A DNA stretch of 9,818 nt from JBDTMT01 sp033764095. Lineage in GTDB: Bacteria > Desulfobacterota > Binatia > HRBIN30 > CADEER01. The stretch spans positions 1 through 9,818 of the forward strand of contig JANRJF010000149.1 in NCBI GenBank assembly GCA_033764095.1, given 5' to 3'. Within the stretch, counting starts at the first letter, position 1. Every line of letters starts with the position of its first letter. A model generated the notes under the pieces. The model did not search any database. It was not told where the DNA came from and saw only the letters and a program-made list of their open reading frames with translations. Below are positions 1 to 5,924 of the stretch, piece after piece. Position numbers and translations under genes: made by a program.

Positions 1-54
1 AGCTGCGTCGACGTCGTCCTCAAGTACGCCGCCAACAACCTCTGGAAGGATTGA
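1..54 (+). CDS. prkA: C-terminal end of probable PrkA serine protein kinase (partial)
   Basis: Only the last 17 residues are visible (SCVDVVLKYAANNLWKD, then TGA at 52-54), with the start outside the window. The Cys-x-Asp-Val-x-Leu-x-Tyr pattern resembles the extreme C-terminus of PrkA (YeaG) kinases. The two genes that follow are YeaH and SpoVR, which commonly accompany PrkA in bacteria. PrkA is a cytoplasmic AAA+-like serine kinase linked to starvation and stress survival. The identity rests mostly on the neighbours, because 17 residues are too few to prove a family. It is followed by a 62-base gap containing a strong hairpin, then yeaH on the same strand. Confidence 0.65.
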   Translation, partial: SCVDVVLKYAANNLWKD

Positions 55-62
55 CGGCGCGG

Positions 63-98
63 GCCGGCTCAGGGAAGCGTGGGCTTGCCTGAGCCGGC
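63..98 (+). repeat. Large intercistronic hairpin between prkA and yeaH
   Basis: GCCGGCTCAGG at 63-73 pairs perfectly with CCTGAGCCGGC at 88-98. Inside, after one G/G mismatch, AAGC (75-78) pairs with GCTT (83-86) around a GTGG loop. This gives an 11+4 base-pair stem. No T-run follows, so a simple intrinsic terminator is unlikely. It lies 8 bases after the prkA stop and ends 18 bases before the yeaH start. A role in mRNA processing or stability, giving unequal kinase and YeaH levels, is inference. Confidence 0.75.
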
Positions 99-116
99 TG
101 CAGCCGAGAGAGCCCG

Positions 117-1310
117 ATGCCGCCGATCGACAGCGTCTTCCGCCCGTTTCGCCATTCGGACGCCGAGCGCAGCGACCGCGCCGCCGGCGACCGCGCCCGC
201 CATCGCAACAAGGTGCGCCAGGCGATCCGCGACAACATCGCCGACATCATCGCCGAGGAGTCGATCATCGGGAAGGATCGCGACCGCATCATCAAGGTCC
301 CGATCCGCGGCATCAAGGAGTACCGCTTCATCTACGGCAACGCCTCGCCCGGCGTCGGCCAGGGCAACGGCCAGTCGCAGCCAGGCCAGGTGGTCGGCCG
401 CCAGCAGGGCGACGCCCAGGGACAGCCGGATCGCGCCGGCGACCAGCCCGGCGTCGACTACTACGAGACCGACGTGCGGCTCGACGAGCTCATCGAGCTG
501 ATGTTCGAGGACCTCGAGCTGCCCGATCTCGAGCGCAAGCGGATGCGCGAGATCCCCTCCGAGAAGACCGCCAAGCGCAAGGGCTACCGGCAAGTGGGAA
601 TCCGCCAGCGCCTCGACAAGCGGCGCACCATGCGCGCCCGCGTCAAGCGCATGATGGCGACCAAGGAGCGCGGCGACGGCGCCGACGAACGGCGCTTCCC
701 GTTCCACGACGACGACCTCATCTACAAGCACCTGGTCACCGACGTGCGCGAGGAGTCGAACGCCGTGGTGATGTGCCTGATGGACACCTCCGGCTCGATG
801 GACACGATGAAGAAGTACCTGGCGCGCTGCTTCTTCTTCCTGCTCTACCAGTTCATCCGCTCCAAGTACCGCAACGTCGAGCTGGTCTTCATCGCCCACC
901 ACACCGAGGCCAAGGAAGTCACCGAGGAGGAGTTCTTCCACAAGGGCGAGTCGGGCGGCACGCTGATCTCGTCGAGCTACCAGAAGGCGCTCGACATCAT
1001 CGTCGAGCGCTACCACCCGACGCTGTGGAACATCTACGCCTTCCACTGCTCGGACGGCGACAACTTCGACACCGACAATGCCAACGCGCTGCGCACGGCG
1101 AAGGAGCTGACCGAGGTGTGCAACCTGTTCGGTTACGGCGAGATCAAGCCGATGGGCTCGCGCGCCTACGAGAGCTCGATGCTCAACGTCTTCCGCCGCC
1201 TCGACGCCGAGAACTTCCAGACCGTGCTGATCGAGCGCAAGGAAGACGTCTGGCCGAGCTTCAAGGCGCTGCTCGCCAAGGAGCGCGTGGCCGAGTCGGC
1301 CTCGGCCTGA
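117..1310 (+). CDS. yeaH: YeaH/YhbH family (DUF444) protein with a von Willebrand A-like domain
   Basis: This 397-residue protein matches the DUF444 family (YeaH in E. coli, YhbH in Bacillus; family members run about 390-430 residues). The N-terminal part (about 1-75) is basic and helical, and holds the family-like stretch around VPIRGIKEYRF. A Gly/Gln-rich low-complexity linker spans about 78-112. The C-terminal part is von Willebrand A-like. It has a metal-ion-dependent adhesion site: DTSGSM at 223-228 (D223, S225, S227), T282 in the GGT motif and D313 in SDGD. The start at 117 is chosen because a GAGAGAG purine run at 106-112 precedes it and the N-terminus fits the family. The molecular role of YeaH is not settled. 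Its co-occurrence with PrkA and SpoVR suggests a shared starvation or stress function. It ends 7 bases before spoVR, consistent with one operon. Confidence 0.95.
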   Translation: MPPIDSVFRPFRHSDAERSDRAAGDRARHRNKVRQAIRDNIADIIAEESIIGKDRDRIIKVPIRGIKEYRFIYGNASPGVGQGNGQSQPGQVVGRQQGDAQGQPDRAGDQPGVDYYETDVRLDELIELMFEDLELPDLERKRMREIPSEKTAKRKGYRQVGIRQRLDKRRTMRARVKRMMATKERGDGADERRFPFHDDDLIYKHLVTDVREESNAVVMCLMDTSGSMDTMKKYLARCFFFLLYQFIRSKYRNVELVFIAHHTEAKEVTEEEFFHKGESGGTLISSSYQKALDIIVERYHPTLWNIYAFHCSDGDNFDTDNANALRTAKELTEVCNLFGYGEIKPMGSRAYESSMLNVFRRLDAENFQTVLIERKEDVWPSFKALLAKERVAESASA

Positions 1311-1317
1311 GCCTCGC

Positions 1318-2715
1318 ATGCCGCGCGTCTGGGACGTCAGCGACCTGGAGGGCTGGGACGAGCGCATCCGCGCGCGCGTCGAGGCGGAGGGGCTCGACTG
1401 CTACCCACAGGAGTTCGAGCTCTGCGACCACAACCAGATGCTCGCGTACATGGCGTACTCGGGCATGCCGTCGCACTATCCGCACTGGTCGTACGGCAAG
1501 TCGTTCGAGAAGCTGAAGACGCTCTACGACCACGGCGTCTCCGGCCTGCCGTACGAGATGGTGATCAACTCCAACCCGGCGCTCGCCTACCTGATGCGCG
1601 ACAACTCGCTGCTGCTGCAGATCCTCACCATCGCGCACGTCTACGGGCACAACGACTTCTTCAAGAACAACTTCACCTTCCGCAGCACCCGCGCCGAGTA
1701 CACCATCCCCACCTACAAGGCGCACGCGCAGCGCGTGCGCGCCTACCAGGAGGATCCGAGCATCGGCCTCGACCGCGTCGAGGCGATCCTCGACGCCGCG
1801 CACGCGCTGTCGCTGCAGTGCCGCCGCAACCTGGCGGTGAAGAAGCTGAGCGACGCGGCGGCGCGCGAGGCGGCGATCGAGGCGGCCAAGCCGAGGGTCG
1901 ATCCGTTCCACCGCATCCACCGGCCCCAGGAGCACGAGGAACCCGACCTGCGCCGCTCGCCGCTCGAGCCGGAGGAGGATCTGCTGCTCTTCATCCGCGA
2001 CCACAACCGCTACCTGGCCGAGTGGGAGCGCGACCTGCTCACCATCGTCCACGAGCAGTCGCAGTACTTCATCCCGCAGATCGAAACGAAGATCATGAAC
2101 GAGGGCTGGGCGTCGTACTGGCACAAGCGCATCCTCGACAGCCTTGAGCTCGACACCGACCTGCAGCTGGAGTTCATCGTGCGCCACAACCAGGTGGTCC
2201 GCCCGCACGAGGGCAGCATCAACCCGTACCATCTCGGCCTGCGCGTCTGGGAGGACCTGCATCGCCGCGCCGGCGGCGGCGCGGAGGGCGACGCGGCGAT
2301 CTTCGTGGTGCGCGAATCGGACCGCGACACCGCCTTCCTGCGCCGCCACCTGACCGAGGAACTGATCCGCGATCTCGACCTCTTCCAGTACCAGCGCAAG
2401 GGCAACGAGTACGTCATCACCGAGGTCGCCGACGCCGACGGCTGGCGCGACATCCGCGACACCCTGGTCGCCAGCGTCGGGATGAACGGCGTGCCGGTGA
2501 TCCGCGTCGTCGACGGCGACGTCGGCGGCAAGCGCACCCTGGCGCTGGAGCACGTGCACGACGGCCGCGACCTGCACCCCGAGTACGCCGAGCGCACCCT
2601 CGCCTTCGTCCACCAACTGTGGCAGCGCGAGGTGACGCTCGACACGGTGATCGGCGGCAAGCGCCAGGTACTGGTGCACAACGACCGCGGCTTCACCGTC
2701 AAATCGGGCAAGTAG
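1318..2715 (+). CDS. spoVR: SpoVR/YcgB family protein
   Basis: This 465-residue protein is close in length to Bacillus SpoVR (about 468) and shorter than E. coli YcgB (about 510). Recognisable family stretches include HYPHWSYGKSFEKLK near residues 58-72, HVYGHNDFF at 107-115, and MNEGWASYWHKR at 260-271 with conserved His, Glu and Trp residues. The C-terminal part, from about 320, ends in a short beta-rich segment. SpoVR affects spore cortex formation in Bacillus, but the family is widespread in non-sporulating bacteria beside PrkA and YeaH, so the name does not imply sporulation here. Its biochemical activity is unknown. No signal peptide or membrane segment is seen, so it is probably cytoplasmic. 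The ATG lies 7 bases after the yeaH stop with no good ribosome binding site, suggesting translational coupling. Confidence 0.95.
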   Translation: MPRVWDVSDLEGWDERIRARVEAEGLDCYPQEFELCDHNQMLAYMAYSGMPSHYPHWSYGKSFEKLKTLYDHGVSGLPYEMVINSNPALAYLMRDNSLLLQILTIAHVYGHNDFFKNNFTFRSTRAEYTIPTYKAHAQRVRAYQEDPSIGLDRVEAILDAAHALSLQCRRNLAVKKLSDAAAREAAIEAAKPRVDPFHRIHRPQEHEEPDLRRSPLEPEEDLLLFIRDHNRYLAEWERDLLTIVHEQSQYFIPQIETKIMNEGWASYWHKRILDSLELDTDLQLEFIVRHNQVVRPHEGSINPYHLGLRVWEDLHRRAGGGAEGDAAIFVVRESDRDTAFLRRHLTEELIRDLDLFQYQRKGNEYVITEVADADGWRDIRDTLVASVGMNGVPVIRVVDGDVGGKRTLALEHVHDGRDLHPEYAERTLAFVHQLWQREVTLDTVIGGKRQVLVHNDRGFTVKSGK

Positions 2716-2729
2716 CGGCGCCCATCACG

Positions 2730-2978
2730 ATGCCGATCTACGAGTACCACTGCGGCAAGTGCCGCAAACGTTTCTCGGTGCTCACCCTGCGCGTCAGCGA
2801 GACCGCCGAGCCGATCTGCCCGACCTGCGGGACGCGCTCCGATGCGCGCCTGCCGTCGCGCTTCGCCACCCGACGCAGCGAGAGCGAGGAGTTCGGCGAC
2901 CTCGACGGCGGCGACGACCTCGGCGACCTGGGCGACCTCGGCGACGACGCGGGCAGCGACGGCGCCGACGATTTCTAG
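2730..2978 (+). CDS. FmdB-type zinc-ribbon protein with an acidic tail
   Basis: The 82-residue product begins MPIYEYHCGKC, the hallmark of FmdB/YlxL-like putative regulatory proteins. Two Cys-x2-Cys knuckles (C8/C11 and C30/C33) should bind one zinc ion. After residue 49 the protein becomes acidic and low in complexity, with GDL repeats and about 14 Asp/Glu in 33 residues. The ATG at 2730 is preferred over upstream in-frame codons because the MPIYEY start is diagnostic and the upstream part would overlap spoVR. It sits 14 bases after the spoVR stop and is followed by a terminator-like hairpin, so it is probably the last gene of the prkA operon. The FmdB name came from formamidase operons, and the true function of the family is poorly known. 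The acidic tail could be a protein-contact surface; that is inference. Confidence 0.88.
   Translation: MPIYEYHCGKCRKRFSVLTLRVSETAEPICPTCGTRSDARLPSRFATRRSESEEFGDLDGGDDLGDLGDLGDDAGSDGADDF
2895..2948 (+). repeat. Imperfect 9-base GGCGACCTS repeats inside the fmdB-like gene
   Basis: GGCGACCTC/G units recur at 2895, 2922 and 2931, with the related GGCGACGAC at 2910 and 2940. They encode the Gly-Asp-Leu/Asp repeats of the acidic tail. The units keep the reading frame, so copy-number change would lengthen or shorten the tail by three residues each. Confidence 0.7.
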
Positions 2979-3036
2979 CGCGAAACCGCCTCGCCGCTTG
3001 GCGTAGCAGATCGCATTCCGCGCTCCGCCGTCGCGG

Positions 3037-3057
3037 GCGCCAACCGATTGGCGCTTT
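3037..3057 (+). terminator. Candidate rho-independent terminator after the fmdB-like gene
   Basis: GCGCCAA (3037-3043) and TTGGCGC (3048-3054) form a perfect 7-base-pair stem with a CCGA loop. The stem is followed directly by TTT and then CCCC, and G-U pairs could extend it by two. It lies 58 bases after the fmdB-like stop, in the right orientation to end the prkA-yeaH-spoVR-fmdB transcript. The T-tract is short, so termination may be partial. Confidence 0.55.
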
Positions 3058-3094
3058 CCCCGACTCCGACGAAGGGCGCAAGCGGCGCGGCGCG

Positions 3095-3137
3095 GCGGGG
3101 CGGAGAGCGCCCGGGGCGCTCCCGGCGCTCTCCCCGC
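3095..3137 (+). repeat. Nested inverted repeats upstream of pilB
   Basis: GGAGAGCGCC (3102-3111) is the exact reverse complement of GGCGCTCTCC (3124-3133), and outer GCGG (3095-3098) pairs with CCGC (3134-3137) across a bulge. The left arm can also pair with GGCGCTC at 3115-3121 around a 3-base loop. So there are three related half-sites and two mutually exclusive hairpins. The cluster lies just upstream of the candidate sigma-54 promoter and has no T-run. It could be an activator or repressor binding region, or a backup transcription barrier. Confidence 0.6.
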
Positions 3138-3146
3138 AACAGGCCC

Positions 3147-3162
3147 TGGCATGTCTCATGCT
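3147..3162 (+). promoter_or_regulatory. Candidate sigma-54 (RpoN) promoter for pilB
   Basis: TGGCATGTCTCATGCT matches the sigma-54 consensus TGGCACGN4TTGCW at every informative position except C6 (here T) and the first T of TTGC (here A). The invariant GG and GC doublets have the required spacing (GG at 3148-3149, GC at 3160-3161). It sits in a true intergenic gap immediately upstream of a pilus gene. Pilus genes are a known sigma-54 target class, and an NtrC-type regulator lies in the same window. The predicted transcription start is near 3173, very close to the ATG at 3177. Confidence 0.6.
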
Positions 3163-3176
3163 GAACCGGGGGGCGG

Positions 3177-5525
3177 ATGACGAGCGCCATGTCGAAAGGT
3201 TCCGAGCGCACGGCAGCGGCCGCCGACCGCGCGGCCGACGAGGCCCTGCTGCGCTTCCTCGCCAAGCACGGGCAAATCGAAGCGTGGTCGCGCCAGGCGA
3301 TCGACGAGTACATGCGCCAGCACGGCGTCGCCGCCATCGAGGCGCTGTGTGACGGCGGCTTCGTCGGCGAAGACGCGGTGACCGAGCTGTTCCAACAGCA
3401 CCTGCGGCTGCCGCGCGTCGACCTGTCGGCGCGGCCGGCGCTGCCCCGCCCGATCGACCCCGCCCTGCTGCGCCAGCATCTCGTCGTGCCCGCCGCGATC
3501 GACAACGGGCGCCTGCTGGTGGCGATGGCCAATCCCCTCGACTACGAGGCGATCAAGCGGCTGCACTTCGCCTCCGGCCTGCGCGTCGTGCCGGCGATCG
3601 CGCCGCTCAGCGAGGTCCGCGCCGCGCTTCCGAAAGCCACCCAGCCGGCCGCCGACGACGCGCCCCACAGCGGCGCCGCCGCCGCCGACGACGCCGAGAG
3701 CTCCGCCACGGTGATCAACAGCCCGATCGTCAAGATGGCCGCGCTGATGATCGAGCAGGGCATTGCGCAGCGCGCCAGCGACATCCACCTCGAGCCGACA
3801 CTCGAAGGCCTGACGCTGCGCTACCGCATCGACGGCGTGCTGGAGGAAGTCACGCGCGTCTCGACCGCGGTGCGCAACCCGCTCGTCGCCCGCCTCAAGG
3901 TCATGGCCAAGCTCGACATCGCCGAGCGCCGCATCCCACAGGACGGCGGCGTCACCGTCACGGTGGACGGGCGGCGCATCGACTGCCGCGTCTCGACGCT
4001 GCCCACCCAGTACGGCGAAAAGGTGGTGATCCGCCTGCTCGACGCGACGCGCGCGCTGGCCAAGCTCGACCACCTCGGCTTCGAGCCCGGCGAGATGAGC
4101 CGCGTGTCCGAGGTGCTGAGCCAGTCGGAGGGCATGATCCTCACCACCGGCCCGACCGGCAGCGGCAAATCCACCACGCTCTACGCCATGCTGCAGGCGA
4201 TCCTGTCGCCGGAGCTGAACATCGTCACGGTCGAGAACCCGATCGAGTACCGGCTGCCGGGCATCAACCAGACCGAGGTCAACGAGCGCCAGGGCATGAC
4301 CTTCGCCGCGGCGCTGCGCTCGATCCTGCGCCAGGATCCGGACGTCATCCTGGTCGGCGAGATCCGCGACAAGGAAACCGCCGAGATCGCCATCCAGGCG
4401 GCGCAGACCGGCCACCTGGTGCTGTCGACGCTGCACACCAACGACTCGGTCGGCGCCATCACCCGCCTCACCAAGCTGGGCATCGATCGCGAGCTGATCG
4501 CCTCGACGCTGCTGATGGTCATCGCGCAACGCCTGGTGCGCCGCGTCTGCGAGAAGTGCGGCGCGCCGACGTCGCCGGATGAGTGGAACCACGTGCCGTT
4601 CCGCAAGGCGCTCGGCGACCATCCGGTGCGGCGCGGCAGCGGCTGCGCCGAGTGCCGCGGCGGCTTCCGCGGCCGCGTCGGCGTCTACGAGATCCTGCGC
4701 AATACGCTGGAGATGAAGCGCCTGATCGTCACCGGCGCGAGCGAGGTCGAGCTGCGCGACCAGATGCGCCGCCAGGGCGGCCGCACGCTGATGCAGGTGG
4801 CGCTGGAGAAGATCCGCCTCGGCCGCACGACGCCGGACGAGGTCGCGGCGGTGATCAAGTCCGACGAGGGCGTCGGCAACTGCCCGGGCTGCGGCGCCGA
4901 GGTGGACGAGCGCTTCCACGCCTGCCCGTACTGCGGCAACACCCTGCGCAACGACTGCGCCGGCTGCGGCGCGCCGTTGCAGGACGGCTGGGAGCGCTGT
5001 CCCAGCTGCGGCACGCTGATCGCCGGCCACGTCGAGGCGGCGGCCGAGCCGGAGCAGAAGCCGACGGTCGTGACGATGGTCGCGCCGAAGGCGCTGGCGG
5101 TCGGCTCGGTGCTCGGCGCCGGCACGCGCGGCCTGATCGCCGCCGGCGGGCTCGACGAGAGCGGCGCGGCGGAAGTCGAGCTGGCGGTGGTCGAGGCCTG
5201 TGGCCTCGCCTGCGCCGCCAGCGACGGCGGCGAGCTGCGCATCGAGATCGAGGTGTCGCGCGACGGCTGCAACGTCTGCCTGTCGGACGAGGGCCCGCCC
5301 TGGGCCTGGCCACGCCCCAACGCCAAGATCCCCGGGCTCGAGGCCTTCACCGGCGACACCGCTCCCGAGGTGCGCGCCTTCCTGATTCGCTCCTCGGTCG
5401 ACGAAGCGAGCTACGAGCGCGTCGACCGCACCAACCGGCTGTGGCTGATCAAGCGCAGCGCCGCAGCCAGCCCCGCAATGGGAGTCGGCCATGTCGAGCT
5501 CACGCAGACGCAGACGCATCACTGA
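3177..5525 (+). CDS. pilB: Type IV pilus extension ATPase (PilB/GspE family) with extra double zinc ribbon and RsbW-like C-terminal tail
   Basis: This 782-residue protein is much longer than a usual PilB (about 560-570). Residues about 24-151 form an MshEN/GspE N-terminal domain, then an Ala/Asp linker. The ATPase core has Walker A GPTGSGKST (325-333), Asp box VENPIEY (352-358), Walker B DVILVGEIRD (389-398, with E395) and His box residues H413 and H420. A tetracysteine zinc site follows (C458, C461, C490, C493). The normal PilB end is near residue 560. Beyond it are four more Cys-x2-Cys pairs (569/572, 583/586, 594/597, 608/611), a double zinc ribbon. Residues about 627-760 resemble RsbW-type HATPase proteins: VELAVVEAC (667-675) matches the N-box helix, SDEG (703-706) the G1 box, and FLIRSSVDEASYERV (735-749) the last helix and strand. 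The N-box Asn is Leu677 and the glycine-rich G2 box is absent, so this tail is probably not an active kinase. The protein should power pilin polymerisation at the inner membrane. A GGGGGG run precedes ATG 3177, and ATG 3189 is the alternative start. The 3' end overlaps the pilin gene. Confidence 0.92.
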   Translation: MTSAMSKGSERTAAAADRAADEALLRFLAKHGQIEAWSRQAIDEYMRQHGVAAIEALCDGGFVGEDAVTELFQQHLRLPRVDLSARPALPRPIDPALLRQHLVVPAAIDNGRLLVAMANPLDYEAIKRLHFASGLRVVPAIAPLSEVRAALPKATQPAADDAPHSGAAAADDAESSATVINSPIVKMAALMIEQGIAQRASDIHLEPTLEGLTLRYRIDGVLEEVTRVSTAVRNPLVARLKVMAKLDIAERRIPQDGGVTVTVDGRRIDCRVSTLPTQYGEKVVIRLLDATRALAKLDHLGFEPGEMSRVSEVLSQSEGMILTTGPTGSGKSTTLYAMLQAILSPELNIVTVENPIEYRLPGINQTEVNERQGMTFAAALRSILRQDPDVILVGEIRDKETAEIAIQAAQTGHLVLSTLHTNDSVGAITRLTKLGIDRELIASTLLMVIAQRLVRRVCEKCGAPTSPDEWNHVPFRKALGDHPVRRGSGCAECRGGFRGRVGVYEILRNTLEMKRLIVTGASEVELRDQMRRQGGRTLMQVALEKIRLGRTTPDEVAAVIKSDEGVGNCPGCGAEVDERFHACPYCGNTLRNDCAGCGAPLQDGWERCPSCGTLIAGHVEAAAEPEQKPTVVTMVAPKALAVGSVLGAGTRGLIAAGGLDESGAAEVELAVVEACGLACAASDGGELRIEIEVSRDGCNVCLSDEGPPWAWPRPNAKIPGLEAFTGDTAPEVRAFLIRSSVDEASYERVDRTNRLWLIKRSAAASPAMGVGHVELTQTQTHH
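5480..5484 (+). promoter_or_regulatory. Ribosome binding site of the pilin-like gene inside pilB
   Basis: GGGAG lies 6 bases before ATG 5491, within the last codons of pilB. It supports the pilin start at 5491 and therefore the 35-base overlap of the two genes. Confidence 0.7.
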
Positions 5526-5904
5526 CCCGCGCGGCTTCTCGCTCGTCGAGCTGCTGGTCGCCGTCGCCATCGTCGGCATCCTCAGCACCATGGCGGTGCC
5601 GGCATACAGCAAGCTGCGCCAGCGCTTCTTCGACGCCACCGCACTGAGCGACGTCGCCAACGCCGGCAAGGCGGTCGAAGCGCTCGACAGCACCGCCGCC
5701 TTCAAGGTCTCGGTCACCGGCCCGGGCGCGATCAAGCAGCTGCCGGGGCCGCGCGTGTCGAAGAACGTGACGTTGACCGTGACCCGCACCGTCGCGCGCA
5801 ACGGGCGCGCGACCTACACCGTCAGCGGCACCCACAAGAACGGCACCGGTGCGACCTTCATCTTCAGCGGCGGCAAGGTCTACGCAAAGGGCGCCAAGCT
5901 CTGA
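5491..5904 (+). CDS. Type IV pilin-like protein with class III prepilin signal
   Basis: The 137-residue product begins with a short basic leader containing five consecutive arginines (5-9). A prepilin peptidase site follows, with cleavage predicted between G15 and F16 in the motif RGFSLVELLVAVAIVGIL. E20 is the conserved Glu5 of the mature pilin. The hydrophobic helix (about 16-38) would anchor it in the inner membrane and form the fibre core. The mature protein is about 122 residues. Its globular part is Thr/Lys/Gly-rich and has no cysteine, so it lacks the disulfide loop of many type IVa pilins. It overlaps pilB and probably depends on it for expression. It could be the major pilin or a minor one. 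It could also be a type II secretion pseudopilin, but the lack of gspF/gspG-type neighbours in view makes this less likely. Confidence 0.9.
   Translation: MSSSRRRRRITDPRGFSLVELLVAVAIVGILSTMAVPAYSKLRQRFFDATALSDVANAGKAVEALDSTAAFKVSVTGPGAIKQLPGPRVSKNVTLTVTRTVARNGRATYTVSGTHKNGTGATFIFSGGKVYAKGAKL
5502..5519 (+). repeat. Hexamer repeat read in two frames at the pilB/pilin overlap
   Basis: ACGCAG, ACGCAG and ACGCAT lie in tandem. The pilB frame reads the Thr-Gln-Thr-Gln-Thr-His tail; the pilin frame reads the Arg-Arg run of the leader. A gain or loss of one unit would stay in frame for both genes. Confidence 0.65.
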
Positions 5905-5913
5905 GCCGGCCGC

Positions 5914-5920
5914 AGGAGGA
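5914..5920 (+). promoter_or_regulatory. Strong ribosome binding site for the 5925 gene
   Basis: AGGAGGA lies 4 bases before ATG 5925, in the 20-base gap after the pilin gene. It is the best Shine-Dalgarno sequence noted in the window. It fixes the start and suggests efficient translation of this gene. Confidence 0.8.
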
Positions 5921-5924
5921 TTCG

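Noticed and set aside
2619..2729. Upstream in-frame extension of the FmdB-like gene
   Set aside because: It would overlap spoVR coding sequence, and the family begins at MPIYEY.
5442..5457. Weak sigma-54-like TGGC-N9-GC pattern before the pilin gene
   Set aside because: It lies inside pilB codons and only keeps the GG/GC doublets and flanking bases; the A5-C6-G7 and TT positions are lost. Probably chance.
3156..5801. Very long open frame on the minus strand opposite pilB (and similar long ones opposite yeaH and spoVR)
   Set aside because: Its composition is low in complexity (Ala, Arg, Asp, Val rich), it matches no family I know, and the + strand encodes clear conserved motifs. Such frames are usual opposite GC-rich genes.
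5901..5915. CTGAGCCGGC-type sequence after the pilin gene, 14 of 15 bases identical to 89-103
   Set aside because: The second copy lacks the pairing arm that makes the hairpin at 63-98, and it overlaps the pilin stop codon. A chance match in GC-rich sequence is likely.
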